Shown: positions 31,979 to 40,776, counted from the first letter of the stretch. The stretch is DNA of 64,000 nucleotides from JACVRW01 sp040509755 (GCA_040509755.1 JBEVKF010000023.1:1-64000), one strand, 5' to 3'. Program-made: numbers and translations. The notes: a model not told the origin generated them from the letters alone.

Positions 31979-32983
31979 TTAGGCCGCGGCCGCGACCGGC
32001 ATGTAGTCGAGGGCGGCCGCGAGCGCCGCGCGGGACCCCGTCCCGAGCGCGGCCGCCACCGAGCGCAGTCGGTCGGTGGCCGCGTCGCCGGCCGCGTAGA
32101 CGCCGGGCACCGCGGTCCGGCCGTCGCCGTCGGTAACGATCGTCCCGCCCGCGGTCAGCTCGCACCCAACCGACGCCGCCAACCCGTTCGGTTGCTCGCG
32201 CCGGGTACGCACGAACAGCGCGTCGCGCTCCTCGGCAGGCCCGGAGACGAACTCGATGCGATCCAGGCGGCCGTCGTGGCCCGCCAGTCCGCGAACCGGC
32301 TCCTCGCGGACGCGCACGCCTGCGGCGGCGAGCGACGCCCGCCCGGCATCACCCAAGCGCGCCGGCCCGTCCGTGAGCAGGACCACGTCGCTGCTCCATC
32401 CGGACACGACGAGCGCCGTGCGGACGACGTCCGGGCCGTTGCCGTGCACGGCAAGCGCTCGGTCACGCACCTCCCACCCGTCGCAGAACGGGCAGTGGAA
32501 TACCGACCGGCCCCACAGCGGCTCTATCCCCGGCAGCGCGGGCGGCTCGTAGCTCAGCCCATGCGCGAGCACGAGCGCGCGCGTGCGCAGCTCGCTCCCG
32601 TCGCCCAGCCTCACCCCGAGTCGCTCGGACCCCACGTAGGCATCGATGACGGCAGCGTCCCGCACCTCGACGGTCGGAAGGTCCACGAGCTGCTCGCGCC
32701 CGGCGCGGCGCAGGTCGACGGGCGCCACCCCGCTCTGGCCGAGCAGTCCTCCGATCGCCATCGACTTGCTGTTCGCGGGCCGGCCGGTGTCGAGGACCAG
32801 GACCCGCCGGCGCGCCCTACCGAGGACCAGCGCGGCGCTCAGACCAGCGGGGCCGCCCCCGACGATGACCGCGTCCAGCTGTGGCACGCGCGGACGCGGA
32901 CGCCCGTGACGCAGACGCCGCCGCTCGCCATGCCTGATGGGCCGGAGCGAGGCGTTGGGGGGTGTTGCCACTTGGCTGGACAT
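31979..32983 (-). CDS. Thioredoxin-reductase-like NAD(P)/FAD oxidoreductase
   Basis: Up to 334 residues. The FAD motif DAVIVGGGPAGLSAALVLGR is followed by VLVLDTGRPAN, the redox-active CxxC in FHCPFCDGWE and the C-terminal FAD motif VPGVYAAGDAATD. The CPFC centre replaces the usual CATC/CPYC of thioredoxin reductases, as in many actinobacterial paralogues of unknown partner. The N-terminal ~30 residues of the ATG 32983 start do not match the family; GTG 32887 is a plausible true start. A TTGATCAA palindrome lies at 32986-32993, just outside the ATG. Convergent with the cupin gene. Confidence 0.82.
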   Translation of the reverse strand: MSSQVATPPNASLRPIRHGERRRLRHGRPRPRVPQLDAVIVGGGPAGLSAALVLGRARRRVLVLDTGRPANSKSMAIGGLLGQSGVAPVDLRRAGREQLVDLPTVEVRDAAVIDAYVGSERLGVRLGDGSELRTRALVLAHGLSYEPPALPGIEPLWGRSVFHCPFCDGWEVRDRALAVHGNGPDVVRTALVVSGWSSDVVLLTDGPARLGDAGRASLAAAGVRVREEPVRGLAGHDGRLDRIEFVSGPAEERDALFVRTRREQPNGLAASVGCELTAGGTIVTDGDGRTAVPGVYAAGDAATDRLRSVAAALGTGSRAALAAALDYMPVAAAA

Positions 32984-33058
32984 GTTTGATCAATTGGACC
33001 GCAATAGGGTTCACGACTCATCGGTACGGCGAGCAAACCATTTGTTCAGCCGGGTCAC

Positions 33059-33074
33059 TGTGATACGCCTCACA
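33059..33074. promoter_or_regulatory. CRP/GlxR-like site
   Basis: TGTGA-TACGCC-TCACA is an exact match to the general CRP-family consensus TGTGA-N6-TCACA. It lies about 150 bp upstream of the small gene at 33212. No CRP-type regulator with a helix-turn-helix is encoded in this window, so the cognate protein would be elsewhere. Confidence 0.45.
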
Positions 33075-33141
33075 GATCTGCCGGGAGTGACGGGCGCGGC
33101 GCCGACCCATCGCCCAGACGAGCCCGCGTCCGGGGCCGGGT

Positions 33142-33209
33142 CTTGTTCCGGCGGCGAGGGTCTGAGAATGTCAGTCCGCGCCGAGTCGGTTCTCTACGAA
33201 GGAGGTCTC
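33142..33209 (+). repeat. Dispersed leader repeat, copy B
   Basis: This 68-base element is about 79 percent identical to 19810-19877. It ends in ACGAAGGAGGTCTC, which contains the ribosome binding site of the gene starting at 33212. The element is therefore a conserved 5' leader rather than random DNA. Confidence 0.65.
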
Positions 33210-33211
33210 CT

Positions 33212-33541
33212 GTGTTCGCTCGCGTCGCGATGTACGAGCAGATCGACGTCGAAGGTTGGGAGCCGGTCGCGAAATGGTTCGAGGAGCACGGCGAGGAGTT
33301 GAACCAGCAGCTCGCCGGATACCACGGCTCGATGACTCTTCTCGATCGCGAGAACGCTCGGATGTACGGGATCGGCCTGTATGACACCGCAGACAACGCT
33401 CTCAAGGTCGACGCGGTCATGGACCAAGGGCCTCCGAGCGACATGCCACAGGAGCTTCAGGAGGTCATGATGCGCGGGACGAGGTCTCACAGGGGGATCT
33501 ATGAGGTGGTTCAGGCCGACGGTCGCCTGAGCGTCTCCTAA
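33212..33541 (+). CDS. Small ABM-like protein with a repeated leader
   Basis: Protein of 109 residues: VFARVAMYEQIDVEGWEPVA, WFEEHGEELNQQLAGYHGSM, LDRENARMYGIGLYDTADNA, and ending GIYEVVQADGRLSVS. The layout suits a dimeric alpha/beta-barrel (antibiotic-biosynthesis-monooxygenase-like) protein, but the family is not certain. GTG 33212 with AAGGAGG seven bases upstream is the clear start. The leader recurs as a gene-less copy at 19810, together with the last 15 coding bases. Possible CRP-like site upstream. Substrate unknown. Confidence 0.75.
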   Translation: MFARVAMYEQIDVEGWEPVAKWFEEHGEELNQQLAGYHGSMTLLDRENARMYGIGLYDTADNALKVDAVMDQGPPSDMPQELQEVMMRGTRSHRGIYEVVQADGRLSVS

Positions 33542-33580
33542 CGGTCGCGGCCCCCGCACCTCTCCGGCTCCGCCCCAATC

Positions 33581-35344
33581 ATGAGGTCGCTGCGCCTCGC
33601 TCTCGTTGGACTCGGCCTCGCCGGGCTCGCCGCGGGGCTCGTCTGCCTGCTGATCGCGGCCTCGAGCGATCACCTCGACGAGGTCCAGGTTGGCGGCGTC
33701 CTCTTTACGCCGCTGATCGGCTGGTCGTTCATCGCCACCGGGCTGTTCGCGTGGTGGCGGCGGCCCGCCAACAGCTTCGGCGCCCTGATGACGCTGGTCG
33801 GCTTCGTCTGGTTCCTGTCGGCGCTGCTGGCCTCCGACGTGCGCGGTCTGTTTGCCATCGGCGGCCTGTTCAGCGCCCTCCCTTACGCGCTTCTGCTGCA
33901 CATGTTGATGGCCTTCCCCTCCGGGCGCTTGCAGACCGGATGGGAGCGAGGCCTGATCGGAGTCGCCTACTTCGACACGACCGTCATGCAGGTGCTCGGT
34001 GTGCTCTTTCTCGTCACCGGCACCGCTGATGAGTGCGCGGGGTGCCCGGCAAATCCACTCTTGATCAGCGACAGCCCGGGCGTCGCCGACGCGATCTTCG
34101 CGGTGCAGTCGTTGATCGGGGTGGTGGGGGTGACGGCCATCGCGATCCTGTTGGTGCGCCGCTGGCGCCGCGCGTCGAGCGCCTACCGCAGCGCGCTGAC
34201 GCCGGTGCTCGCGACCGGAGTGGTAACCGCTGCGTTGCTGATCATCAGCTTGGTGGGGAACCTCACCGGGATCCCCGACGGAACGGCCGAGGATGTCGTC
34301 GACGCTCTCAGCGTGACGGCGATGGCCTCGGTCCCATTCGCGTTCCTGGTCGGACTGCTGAACTCCCGGCTGTCGCGCGCCGCGGCGGTCAGCGAGATGG
34401 TCGCGCGGCTCGGCGAGGCGGACCGGCGCCAGGGCCTGCGCGACGCGCTCGCCGAGGCGCTTGGCGACCCGTCGCTCTCGCTCGCCTACTGGGTTCCTGA
34501 GCAGGGTCGTTACGTCGACGCCACCGGTCACGCCGCCGAGTTGCCTGCTCGTACTGGCGATTCGGTCTGCACTGAGGTCTCCCATGAGGGGCGGCCCGTA
34601 GCGATGATCTGTCACGACGCCTCGCTCGACGCCGAGCCCGAGCTGGTCGCCACCGTGGGCGCTGCCGCCAGCCTGGCGCTCGAGAATGAGCGCCTGAACG
34701 TTGAGCTGCGGGCGCGGGTCGAGGAGCTGCGCGCCTCGCGGGCGCGGATCGTCCGAGTCGCCGATGACGAACGCCGGCGCTTGGAGCGCGATCTCCACGA
34801 TGGCGCCCAGCAGCGGCTGGTCTCGCTGGCGCTCGACCTGCGGCTGGCGAGCGCAAAGCTCGAGTCCGACCCCGCCCAGGCGAGAGAGCTCGTGGAGAAG
34901 ATGGCCAGTGAGCTCGGTGAGGCGACAACCGAGCTGCGCGAGCTGGCGCGCGGCCTGCATCCAGCTGTCCTGACCGATCGCGGGCTGCGCCCGGCGCTGG
35001 AGGCCCTTGCTGCCCGCGCCTCTGTGCCTGTCGAGCTCGCCGAGCCGCCGGCCGAGCGCCTCCCGCCGGCGGTGGAGTCGGCCACCTACTTCGTCGTTGC
35101 CGAGGCGCTTACCAACATCGCCCGTTACGCCGGCGCCTCTCATGCAGAGATCAGCGTCAATCACGCCAACGGCGAGATCGAGGTGGAGATCCGCGACGAC
35201 GGCATCGGCGGTGCCGACCCCGGCGCCGGGACGGGTCTGCGCGGGCTTGCCGACCGGGTCGCGGCCCTCGACGGCCGCTTGGAGGTCAGCAGCCCGCGCG
35301 GTGATGGCACGGTAATCCGAGCAGTGATCCCATGCGCGTACTAA
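33581..35344 (+). CDS. NarL-type sensor histidine kinase, apparently orphan
   Basis: Protein of 587 residues. The N-terminal ~260 residues contain about six to seven helices (LALVGLGLAGLAAGLVCLLI, ALPYALLLHMLMAFPSGRLQ, VVTAALLIISLVGNLTG). A coiled-coil/GAF-like linker (~265-385) leads to the HisKA_3 box VADDERRRLERDLHDGAQQR with the phosphoacceptor His, and then a HATPase domain with AEALTNIARYAGASH, DDGIGG and GTGLRGLADRV. Such kinases normally precede a LuxR-type regulator gene. Here the final codons contain ATGCGCGTACTA in another frame, the usual opening of that regulator, but the frame ends after eight codons. The partner therefore seems lost. Confidence 0.9.
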   Translation: MRSLRLALVGLGLAGLAAGLVCLLIAASSDHLDEVQVGGVLFTPLIGWSFIATGLFAWWRRPANSFGALMTLVGFVWFLSALLASDVRGLFAIGGLFSALPYALLLHMLMAFPSGRLQTGWERGLIGVAYFDTTVMQVLGVLFLVTGTADECAGCPANPLLISDSPGVADAIFAVQSLIGVVGVTAIAILLVRRWRRASSAYRSALTPVLATGVVTAALLIISLVGNLTGIPDGTAEDVVDALSVTAMASVPFAFLVGLLNSRLSRAAAVSEMVARLGEADRRQGLRDALAEALGDPSLSLAYWVPEQGRYVDATGHAAELPARTGDSVCTEVSHEGRPVAMICHDASLDAEPELVATVGAAASLALENERLNVELRARVEELRASRARIVRVADDERRRLERDLHDGAQQRLVSLALDLRLASAKLESDPAQARELVEKMASELGEATTELRELARGLHPAVLTDRGLRPALEALAARASVPVELAEPPAERLPPAVESATYFVVAEALTNIARYAGASHAEISVNHANGEIEVEIRDDGIGGADPGAGTGLRGLADRVAALDGRLEVSSPRGDGTVIRAVIPCAY

Positions 35345-35419
35345 GAACACCCTCGTGACGAACCTCGCCGTAGGCGCCTTCAGCCGAGGAGCCGAACTCC
35401 TGGACTCGAACGCTTGGGA

Positions 35420-35842
35420 ATGCGTCCGCAGCCTCTGATCTCGGTGACCGACGTACCGCGGAGCAGTCGCTGGTACCAGGAGCTGCTGGGCTGCGACAGC
35501 GGACACGGCGGTGACGAGTACGAACGCCTGCTCCACGATGGGGCGCTCGTCCTGCAGCTACATCGCTTCGAGGTGGCCCACCACCACGGCAGAATCGGGG
35601 ACCCGTCGTTGCGGCCGTACGGCAACGGCGTAGCGCTCTGGTTCGAAACCGACGACTTCGACGAGGCCGTCCGCCGCGCCGAAGCCCTGCACGCCGATGT
35701 GGTACGACCCCCGCACCGCAACCCCCCGGAAGGGCCCGGCGGGCCAGCTCATCGAGAGCTCTGGCTACGCGATCCGGACGGCTACCTCGTGGTGCTCGTC
35801 AGCCCCGACGGCGAGTCCCCGTGGCCGGATCCGCGCGTGTAG
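35420..35842 (+). CDS. VOC family protein
   Basis: Protein of 140 residues: MRPQPLISVTDVPRSSRWYQ, ELLGCDSGHGGDEYERLLHD, LQLHRFEVAHHHGRIGDPS, NGVALWFETDDFDEAVRRAE and ELWLRDPDGYLVVLVSPDGE. A single glyoxalase/bleomycin-resistance chain with candidate ligands in HRFEVAHHH and the final acidic residue. ATG 35420 begins the family sequence; a TTG two codons earlier is possible. It lies 75 bp after the histidine kinase. Substrate unknown. Confidence 0.85.
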   Translation: MRPQPLISVTDVPRSSRWYQELLGCDSGHGGDEYERLLHDGALVLQLHRFEVAHHHGRIGDPSLRPYGNGVALWFETDDFDEAVRRAEALHADVVRPPHRNPPEGPGGPAHRELWLRDPDGYLVVLVSPDGESPWPDPRV

Positions 35843-35875
35843 CGCGGCGTTGCGGCTACGAAGGCAAGACCGCAT

Positions 35876-36727
35876 TCACCTCGCAACCGCGCACAGGGCG
35901 ACTCCGGCCAGCTCATAGCCGTTTCCGGCTGCGAAGGGCCCGAGTGAATCCTGGATCTCAGCTTTCACGTCCGCTCGCTCGGCATCGGAGAGCCGGCGCA
36001 GGGCGAGTCCGAGCGGGCCGGCCGTGTCCGCTACGAGGCCCACGTAGTGGCCGGCATCGGCCACCCGGAATCGGACCGGGACCTCCTCAGTGCGCACCTC
36101 GTCGAACCCGGCGCCGTGGAGCAGCTCGGTCGTCCGCTCCACGCTCGCCAGGTTGAACGCCCCGGGGGCCGGTGGGGGCTCGGGAGCCGGGATGTGGCCG
36201 CGCCGGCCGAGGCTCGTCCCGGCGATCGCGAAGAAGGGGTTTCGCTCCAGAGCTCCCCAGACCGCCAACGCCAGTCGCCCGTCCGCGCGCAGGACGCGGC
36301 GCGTCTCGGCGAGGGCGGCCGCGGGATCGGCCATCAGCATGTAGCCGAAGCGGCAAAGCACGCCGTCGACGGAGTCGGCGCCGAGCTCGATTCGCTCAGC
36401 GTCGATCACGCGATACTCGGCGTTGGCGACGCCGCGTTCGGCGCCGCGGCGACGCGCGGCCTCGAGCATCGCCGGCGAGAGGTCGGTCGATATCAGGTGG
36501 CCACGCTCGCCGACGATCGCCCCGGCGTCGAAGCCGGTATCACCGACCCCGGCGGCGAGCTCGAGCACGGTGTCACCCTCACGGGGCCGCAGCTCGTGCA
36601 GCATCCATTCCCGGATCGGGGCCGCCGCCTCCTCGATCTCGGCCCGGCGGCGCTCCCAGGTGGGCGCAATCGCCTCCGCCGTCTCGTAGATGGCGCCTCG
36701 GACGGGGTCGAGCGTCTCGCTGGTCAT
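35876..36727 (-). CDS. Class I SAM-dependent methyltransferase
   Basis: Protein of 283 residues. SAM-binding motif I VLELAAGVGDTGFDAGAI near 57-74, motif II TDLSPAMLEAARRRGAERG, motif III VIDAERIELGADSVDGVLCR and a post-motif LMADPAAALAETRRVLRADG. This is the UbiE/Methyltransf_11 fold. AGGAGG upstream of ATG 36727 fixes the start. Monocistronic, and on the same strand as the downstream-facing HD-GYP gene (58 bp gap). The acceptor substrate is unknown. Confidence 0.87.
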   Translation of the reverse strand: MTSETLDPVRGAIYETAEAIAPTWERRRAEIEEAAAPIREWMLHELRPREGDTVLELAAGVGDTGFDAGAIVGERGHLISTDLSPAMLEAARRRGAERGVANAEYRVIDAERIELGADSVDGVLCRFGYMLMADPAAALAETRRVLRADGRLALAVWGALERNPFFAIAGTSLGRRGHIPAPEPPPAPGAFNLASVERTTELLHGAGFDEVRTEEVPVRFRVADAGHYVGLVADTAGPLGLALRRLSDAERADVKAEIQDSLGPFAAGNGYELAGVALCAVAR

Positions 36728-36785
36728 CGCGTGCCTCCTGCGGTTGCTGGCTATGGGCCCCCGGGATTGCCGGTCTGGGAGGACG

Positions 36786-38381
36786 CTAGGAGCGAGTCGC
36801 CGGCCGCACAATCGGGAGTTCTCCCCATGCGACCAGTCCGTGCTCCATCGCGAACAGCGTCGCTGCGGCACGCGTCGAGACACCCATCTTGCGGTACGCG
36901 TTCTGGATGTGGCGATCAGCGGTCTTGACGGAGATCCCGAGCGCGCGTGCGACCTGCTTGGTCTGCAGGCCGCGGGCGAGCATGCCGACGACCTCGGCCT
37001 CCCGCTCGGTCAGTCCCGCCGGGCGCTCGATCCGCGGCGCCCGCTGTCCGGCGGTTTCAACAACAGCTGTCACCGCGTCCGCGTCGAGCCGCCCGGCGCC
37101 GGCTTCGTCGCTCAGGAGCTCCGCCGCTCGTTCGGGCGGGATCGCGGCGCGGTGCGCGCGAGGCTCGGTCATTGCGTGGTAGGAGTCGGCCGCCGCCAGC
37201 ACGCGCGCGAGGAGTGTCAGCTCCGCACCTGATGCGCCGCGGTGATACCCGGAGCCGTCGAGGCGTTCGTGGTGTGCGCCCGCGACCGGCGCGAGCCCGG
37301 ACAGGAATGGCGAGCGTGAGAGGACGCGCTCGGTCTGGTAGGGGTGGAGGCGCACGTGCTCCCACTCGTCGGCGTCCAGCGCCCCGGGCTTCTGCCAGGT
37401 CCGCGCCCCGATCGCGACCCGCCCGAGGTCGTGCACCAACGCCGCCCGCCGCAAGGTCGTGGTATCCGTCGCATCGATTCGGCAGCGGCCAGCCGCCGCG
37501 GTTGCGAGCCCGGCGACTCCCGCCGAGTGACCGGCCAGGTAGGGCGAGATCAGATCGGCGAAGTTGCCCATCGCGGCGAGCGCGCGATCGAGCCCCTCGC
37601 CAGCGAGCATGAGCGGTGCGCCCGGCTCGCGAGCGAGTGTCTGATCCCAGGCCGACTCGTGCTCCCCGAGCGTGAGGATCTCCTCGGCACCGTCTGCCAG
37701 GCAGGCCGCGACCTCGGGATCGAACGCGTGCCCCGCGCGCTCGCGGACGAGGCGCACGGCGCGCTCCCCTCCACCCAGCAGACGCTGGAAGGCGGCGTCA
37801 ACGGCGACGTGCACGATCCGCATCTCGAGCGGGATTCCCTCTCCCTTCGCGCGGCGAAGCGGCCCCCAACCGTCCCAGCGCTCCGTTAGATAGCTGAGTA
37901 GACCCGGCACCGACGGGGGAGCACCGATCTCGACGGCCAGCATCCCCGCCACCTCGCACGACGCCGTCAGGTGCGGACGCTGCTCTCGGGCCATCCTCGG
38001 CAGCCCGCGCGCGACCTGGAACGCGCGCACCGGGACCGACCTGTCGGGCTCGGGCAGCGCGCGGAGAAGCCCCAAGGCGACCTCGCGTCCCGACCCATAC
38101 ATGACGGGGTGAAGATGAGTGGTCAGGGAGTCGCCGAAGACCTCTGGCGTGACGTGCGCATCCGCGGTGCATCCCGCGTGGGAGAGCAGGCAGGCGTAGT
38201 AGGTATGCGACGCCGTGGCGGCGTCGACGCCGAGCCTTTCGGCGAGCCGGCTCGCGATCAGCGTGCTCCGCAACCCATGCTCGAACGGAAAGCCCATGCC
38301 CAGGTCGGTGGCGAGGCACAGCGTGGCGACGAGCTCCGCGCTTCCGACCTGCTCGGAGCCCTGCGACGCTTCGGCTGACAC
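36786..38381 (-). CDS. HD-GYP-type phosphohydrolase with LuxR DNA-binding domain
   Basis: About 531 residues. The N-terminal half contains helical HD-like repeats (ATDLGMGFPFEHGLRSTLIA, SHAGCTADAHVTPEVFGDSL). A second, better preserved HD-GYP domain (~270-440) has ISPYLAGHSAGVAGLA, VHDLGRVAIG and HHERLDGSGYHRG; the GYP motif reads GYH. The C-terminal LuxR helix-turn-helix reads LTEREAEVVGMLARGLQTKQ, then KTADRHIQNAYRKMGVSTRA. GTG 38381 is the likely start, 34 bp from the divergent gene at 38416. It may couple cyclic-di-GMP hydrolysis or sensing to transcription. Alternatively, the altered motif may mean binding only. Confidence 0.82.
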   Translation of the reverse strand: MSAEASQGSEQVGSAELVATLCLATDLGMGFPFEHGLRSTLIASRLAERLGVDAATASHTYYACLLSHAGCTADAHVTPEVFGDSLTTHLHPVMYGSGREVALGLLRALPEPDRSVPVRAFQVARGLPRMAREQRPHLTASCEVAGMLAVEIGAPPSVPGLLSYLTERWDGWGPLRRAKGEGIPLEMRIVHVAVDAAFQRLLGGGERAVRLVRERAGHAFDPEVAACLADGAEEILTLGEHESAWDQTLAREPGAPLMLAGEGLDRALAAMGNFADLISPYLAGHSAGVAGLATAAAGRCRIDATDTTTLRRAALVHDLGRVAIGARTWQKPGALDADEWEHVRLHPYQTERVLSRSPFLSGLAPVAGAHHERLDGSGYHRGASGAELTLLARVLAAADSYHAMTEPRAHRAAIPPERAAELLSDEAGAGRLDADAVTAVVETAGQRAPRIERPAGLTEREAEVVGMLARGLQTKQVARALGISVKTADRHIQNAYRKMGVSTRAAATLFAMEHGLVAWGELPIVRPATRS

Positions 38382-38415
38382 ACAGCGACAGTACTCCGCA
38401 GGCAGAATCGCGGAT

Positions 38416-39066
38416 ATGACGACCACGCCGAACGGAGCGCCCACCCACGCGGTCAGCTGGCTGCGCTACGAGGACCAGGGAGCGGAGTACGCCGAGCTCT
38501 CGCTCGGCGTACGACGGCTGTCGGCGATCAGCACTGCGATCGGCTCCAGACCAGTCCCCTATCGCATGGATCTTCGGCTGGAGACGGCCGACGACTTCAT
38601 CACCTCGAGACTCGAGATCAGCACCCGCGGTCTCGGCTGGATGCGCAACATCGACCTGCGCCGCTCCGAGCGCGGGGTCTGGAGCGCGGAGCTCGCCGGC
38701 ACGGGCAGCCCAGACCTGACGGAGCCGGGAGGCGACATGTCCCAGTTCGAGGGCTCCCTCGACCCGGACGTCGAGCTGTGCCCGATCCTCAACTCGCTTC
38801 CCACTCTCCGCCACCGGCTGCTCGAGGGCGGAAGGGCGCCCGAGATGGTGATGGTCTGGGTGGAGCTGCCCAGCCTCACGCTGCACCGCTCGGTCCAGCG
38901 CTACTCCCACCGAGGCAAGGACGATGCCGGCAACCACGTCGTGCACTTCGAGAATCCCGATCCCGACGGCGGCGACTTCGTGGAGGACCTCACCTTCGAC
39001 CAGGACGGCATCGTGATCGACTACCCCGGCATCGCCAAGCGGATCGGATATAGCCGGGCTCAGTAA
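38416..39066 (+). CDS. Putative glycolipid-binding protein (PF06475-like)
   Basis: Protein of 216 residues resembling the putative glycolipid-binding family: VSWLRYEDQGAEYAELSLGV, IGSRPVPYRMDLRLETADDF, GLGWMRNIDLRRSERGVWSA, GSLDPDVELCPILNSLPTLR, HRLLEGG and DQDGIVIDYPGIAKRIGYSR. No signal peptide, so it is cytoplasmic. The start at ATG 38416 lies 34 bp from the divergent HD-GYP/LuxR gene, which could regulate it. Precise role unknown. Confidence 0.8.
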   Translation: MTTTPNGAPTHAVSWLRYEDQGAEYAELSLGVRRLSAISTAIGSRPVPYRMDLRLETADDFITSRLEISTRGLGWMRNIDLRRSERGVWSAELAGTGSPDLTEPGGDMSQFEGSLDPDVELCPILNSLPTLRHRLLEGGRAPEMVMVWVELPSLTLHRSVQRYSHRGKDDAGNHVVHFENPDPDGGDFVEDLTFDQDGIVIDYPGIAKRIGYSRAQ

Positions 39067-39198
39067 TACACGGGCGCGTCGCCGCTGCCGTGCGGCCGGG
39101 TTGGGCGCAGCCGCTCGCTCATCGCTTCATTGTCCGACTTACCGGTCCCAGGGACCGCTAACCCGACAACGAACGAACAATCCGGTGCGGCCTCCGCC

Positions 39199-40776
39199 GT
39201 GGCAGACTCCCGGCCCGTGCGGCCCCCGGAGCTCGAGCTTGTCCTGCCGGCATCGCCGGATGGTGCCGCGCTCGTCGCCGATCGGCTCGAGGTGGAGGTT
39301 GGGCGGCCCCGGATCGTCGACAGAGTGCTGCTCGACACGTTCGACGGTCGCCTGCGCGCGGCCGGCCTCTCTGCCGAGCGGTCCGCCGGGCGGGCCGCCT
39401 CGCGCACCCTGATCCTGCGTGAGCCGGGGGCTCCGGCGCGCGAGGCCGACGTGGCTCCCGCGGCACGCCATCTCGCCAATGAGCTGCCGGCCGGCCCCCT
39501 GCGCGACCGGCTCGCCCCGGTTCTGGGCGTGCGCGCGTTGCTGCCGCTCGTGCGGGTGCGCAGCCGGACGCAGTCGCTGGCCGTGCTTAACCGCGACGCC
39601 AAGACCGTGGTGCGCTTGGAGCTGGAGGAGGGTCAGGTCGTGGGCGACGGGCGCAAGCCGGTCGCGCTGCCACCGCGCCTGCGGGTTCAGCCTGTGCTCG
39701 GGTACGACAAGGCGTTCGAGCGAACCGCGCGCGAGCTGACCACGGAGCTCGGGCTCGTCCCCGCGCCCGTGCCGCTGATCGACGAAGCGGTGGCGGAGGC
39801 CCGCGGCCGGGCGGCGGGCGCCTTCACGAAGGCAGGCGTCAAGCTCGCCCGCGGCACCCCCGCCCACGAGGCGGCCGGCATCGTGCTGTCCCGGCTCGCC
39901 GACATAGCCGACGAAAACCTGCCCGGGACACTCGACGACCTCGACACCGAGTTTCTCCACGATCTTCGTGTCTCGGTTCGGCGCGCCCGGTCGGTGTTGC
40001 GCGAGCTGCGCGGGGTGTACCGGACCGCGGAGCTCGCGCATCTGCGCGAAGAGCTGCGCTGGGTGCAGGCGCTCACCAGTCCCGTCCGCGATCTCGACGT
40101 GCAGCTGCTCGAGTGGGGCGAGCTGGCGGCGGCGCTTCCACCCGGGCGCGTCGCAGACCTCGCCCCGCTGCACCGACTGCTCTCGCGCCGCCGCGCCTAC
40201 GCTTTCCGCACCCTGCGGCGCGGCTTGCAAGGCCGCCGGTTCGCCGAGGCCGTCGTCGAGTGGCGCGCGCTGGCCGCCAGCTCCCCGGCACCGGACGCCG
40301 CCGACCAGCCGCACGCCGAGTTGCCGATCGAGGCGCTGGCGGGCGACAGCATTCGCTCGGTCTACAGGCGGATGGTCCGGGACGGCCTCCAGATCGGCGA
40401 CGAGAGCCCACCCGAGGCGCTCCACGACCTGCGCAAGCGTGGCAAGGAACTCCGCTACCTGCTCGAGCTGTTCGGCACCCTGTTCCCGGGATCGGTGGTC
40501 AAGCCCACTGTGTCTTCGCTCAAGGGCCTGCAGGACGTGCTCGGCCGCTTCCGCGACCGCGACGTCCAGGCCGAGCAGCTGCGAGGGCTGGCCGACCAGC
40601 TCGCGGCCGAGCCCGGCGGCCCGGCTGCGTTGATGGCGCTCGGCCTGGCTGTCGAGGCGTTGGTGGCTGACCAGAGCGCGGCGCGCGAGGACTTCGCTGA
40701 GCGATTCGAGGTGTTCGCCTCATCGCAGCAGCGTGCCCTCATCGAGGGCACCTTCTTGAAGCTCGGCCAGTCATGA
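39199..40776 (+). CDS. CHAD domain protein
   Basis: About 525 residues. The first ~200 residues (LELVLPASPDGAALVADRLE, RIVDRVLLDTFDGRLRAAGL, TLILREPG) resemble a degenerate CYTH-like barrel. The CHAD domain (~225-520) is two four-helix bundles with histidine and arginine-rich signatures FLHDLRVSVRRARSVLRELR and LHDLRKRGKELRYLLELFG. CHAD domains bind inorganic polyphosphate through this basic surface. Starts at TTG 39130, GTG 39199 and GTG 39217 are all possible and none has a clear Shine-Dalgarno. The TGA overlaps the ATG of a ParA ATPase gene, so the two proteins are made together. Confidence 0.85.
   Translation: MADSRPVRPPELELVLPASPDGAALVADRLEVEVGRPRIVDRVLLDTFDGRLRAAGLSAERSAGRAASRTLILREPGAPAREADVAPAARHLANELPAGPLRDRLAPVLGVRALLPLVRVRSRTQSLAVLNRDAKTVVRLELEEGQVVGDGRKPVALPPRLRVQPVLGYDKAFERTARELTTELGLVPAPVPLIDEAVAEARGRAAGAFTKAGVKLARGTPAHEAAGIVLSRLADIADENLPGTLDDLDTEFLHDLRVSVRRARSVLRELRGVYRTAELAHLREELRWVQALTSPVRDLDVQLLEWGELAAALPPGRVADLAPLHRLLSRRRAYAFRTLRRGLQGRRFAEAVVEWRALAASSPAPDAADQPHAELPIEALAGDSIRSVYRRMVRDGLQIGDESPPEALHDLRKRGKELRYLLELFGTLFPGSVVKPTVSSLKGLQDVLGRFRDRDVQAEQLRGLADQLAAEPGGPAALMALGLAVEALVADQSAAREDFAERFEVFASSQQRALIEGTFLKLGQS

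Noticed and set aside
33194..35536. Long open frame of 780 codons on the minus strand opposite the histidine kinase
   Set aside because: The plus strand has all kinase motifs. The antisense frame is low complexity and arises from high GC content; no family signature is present.
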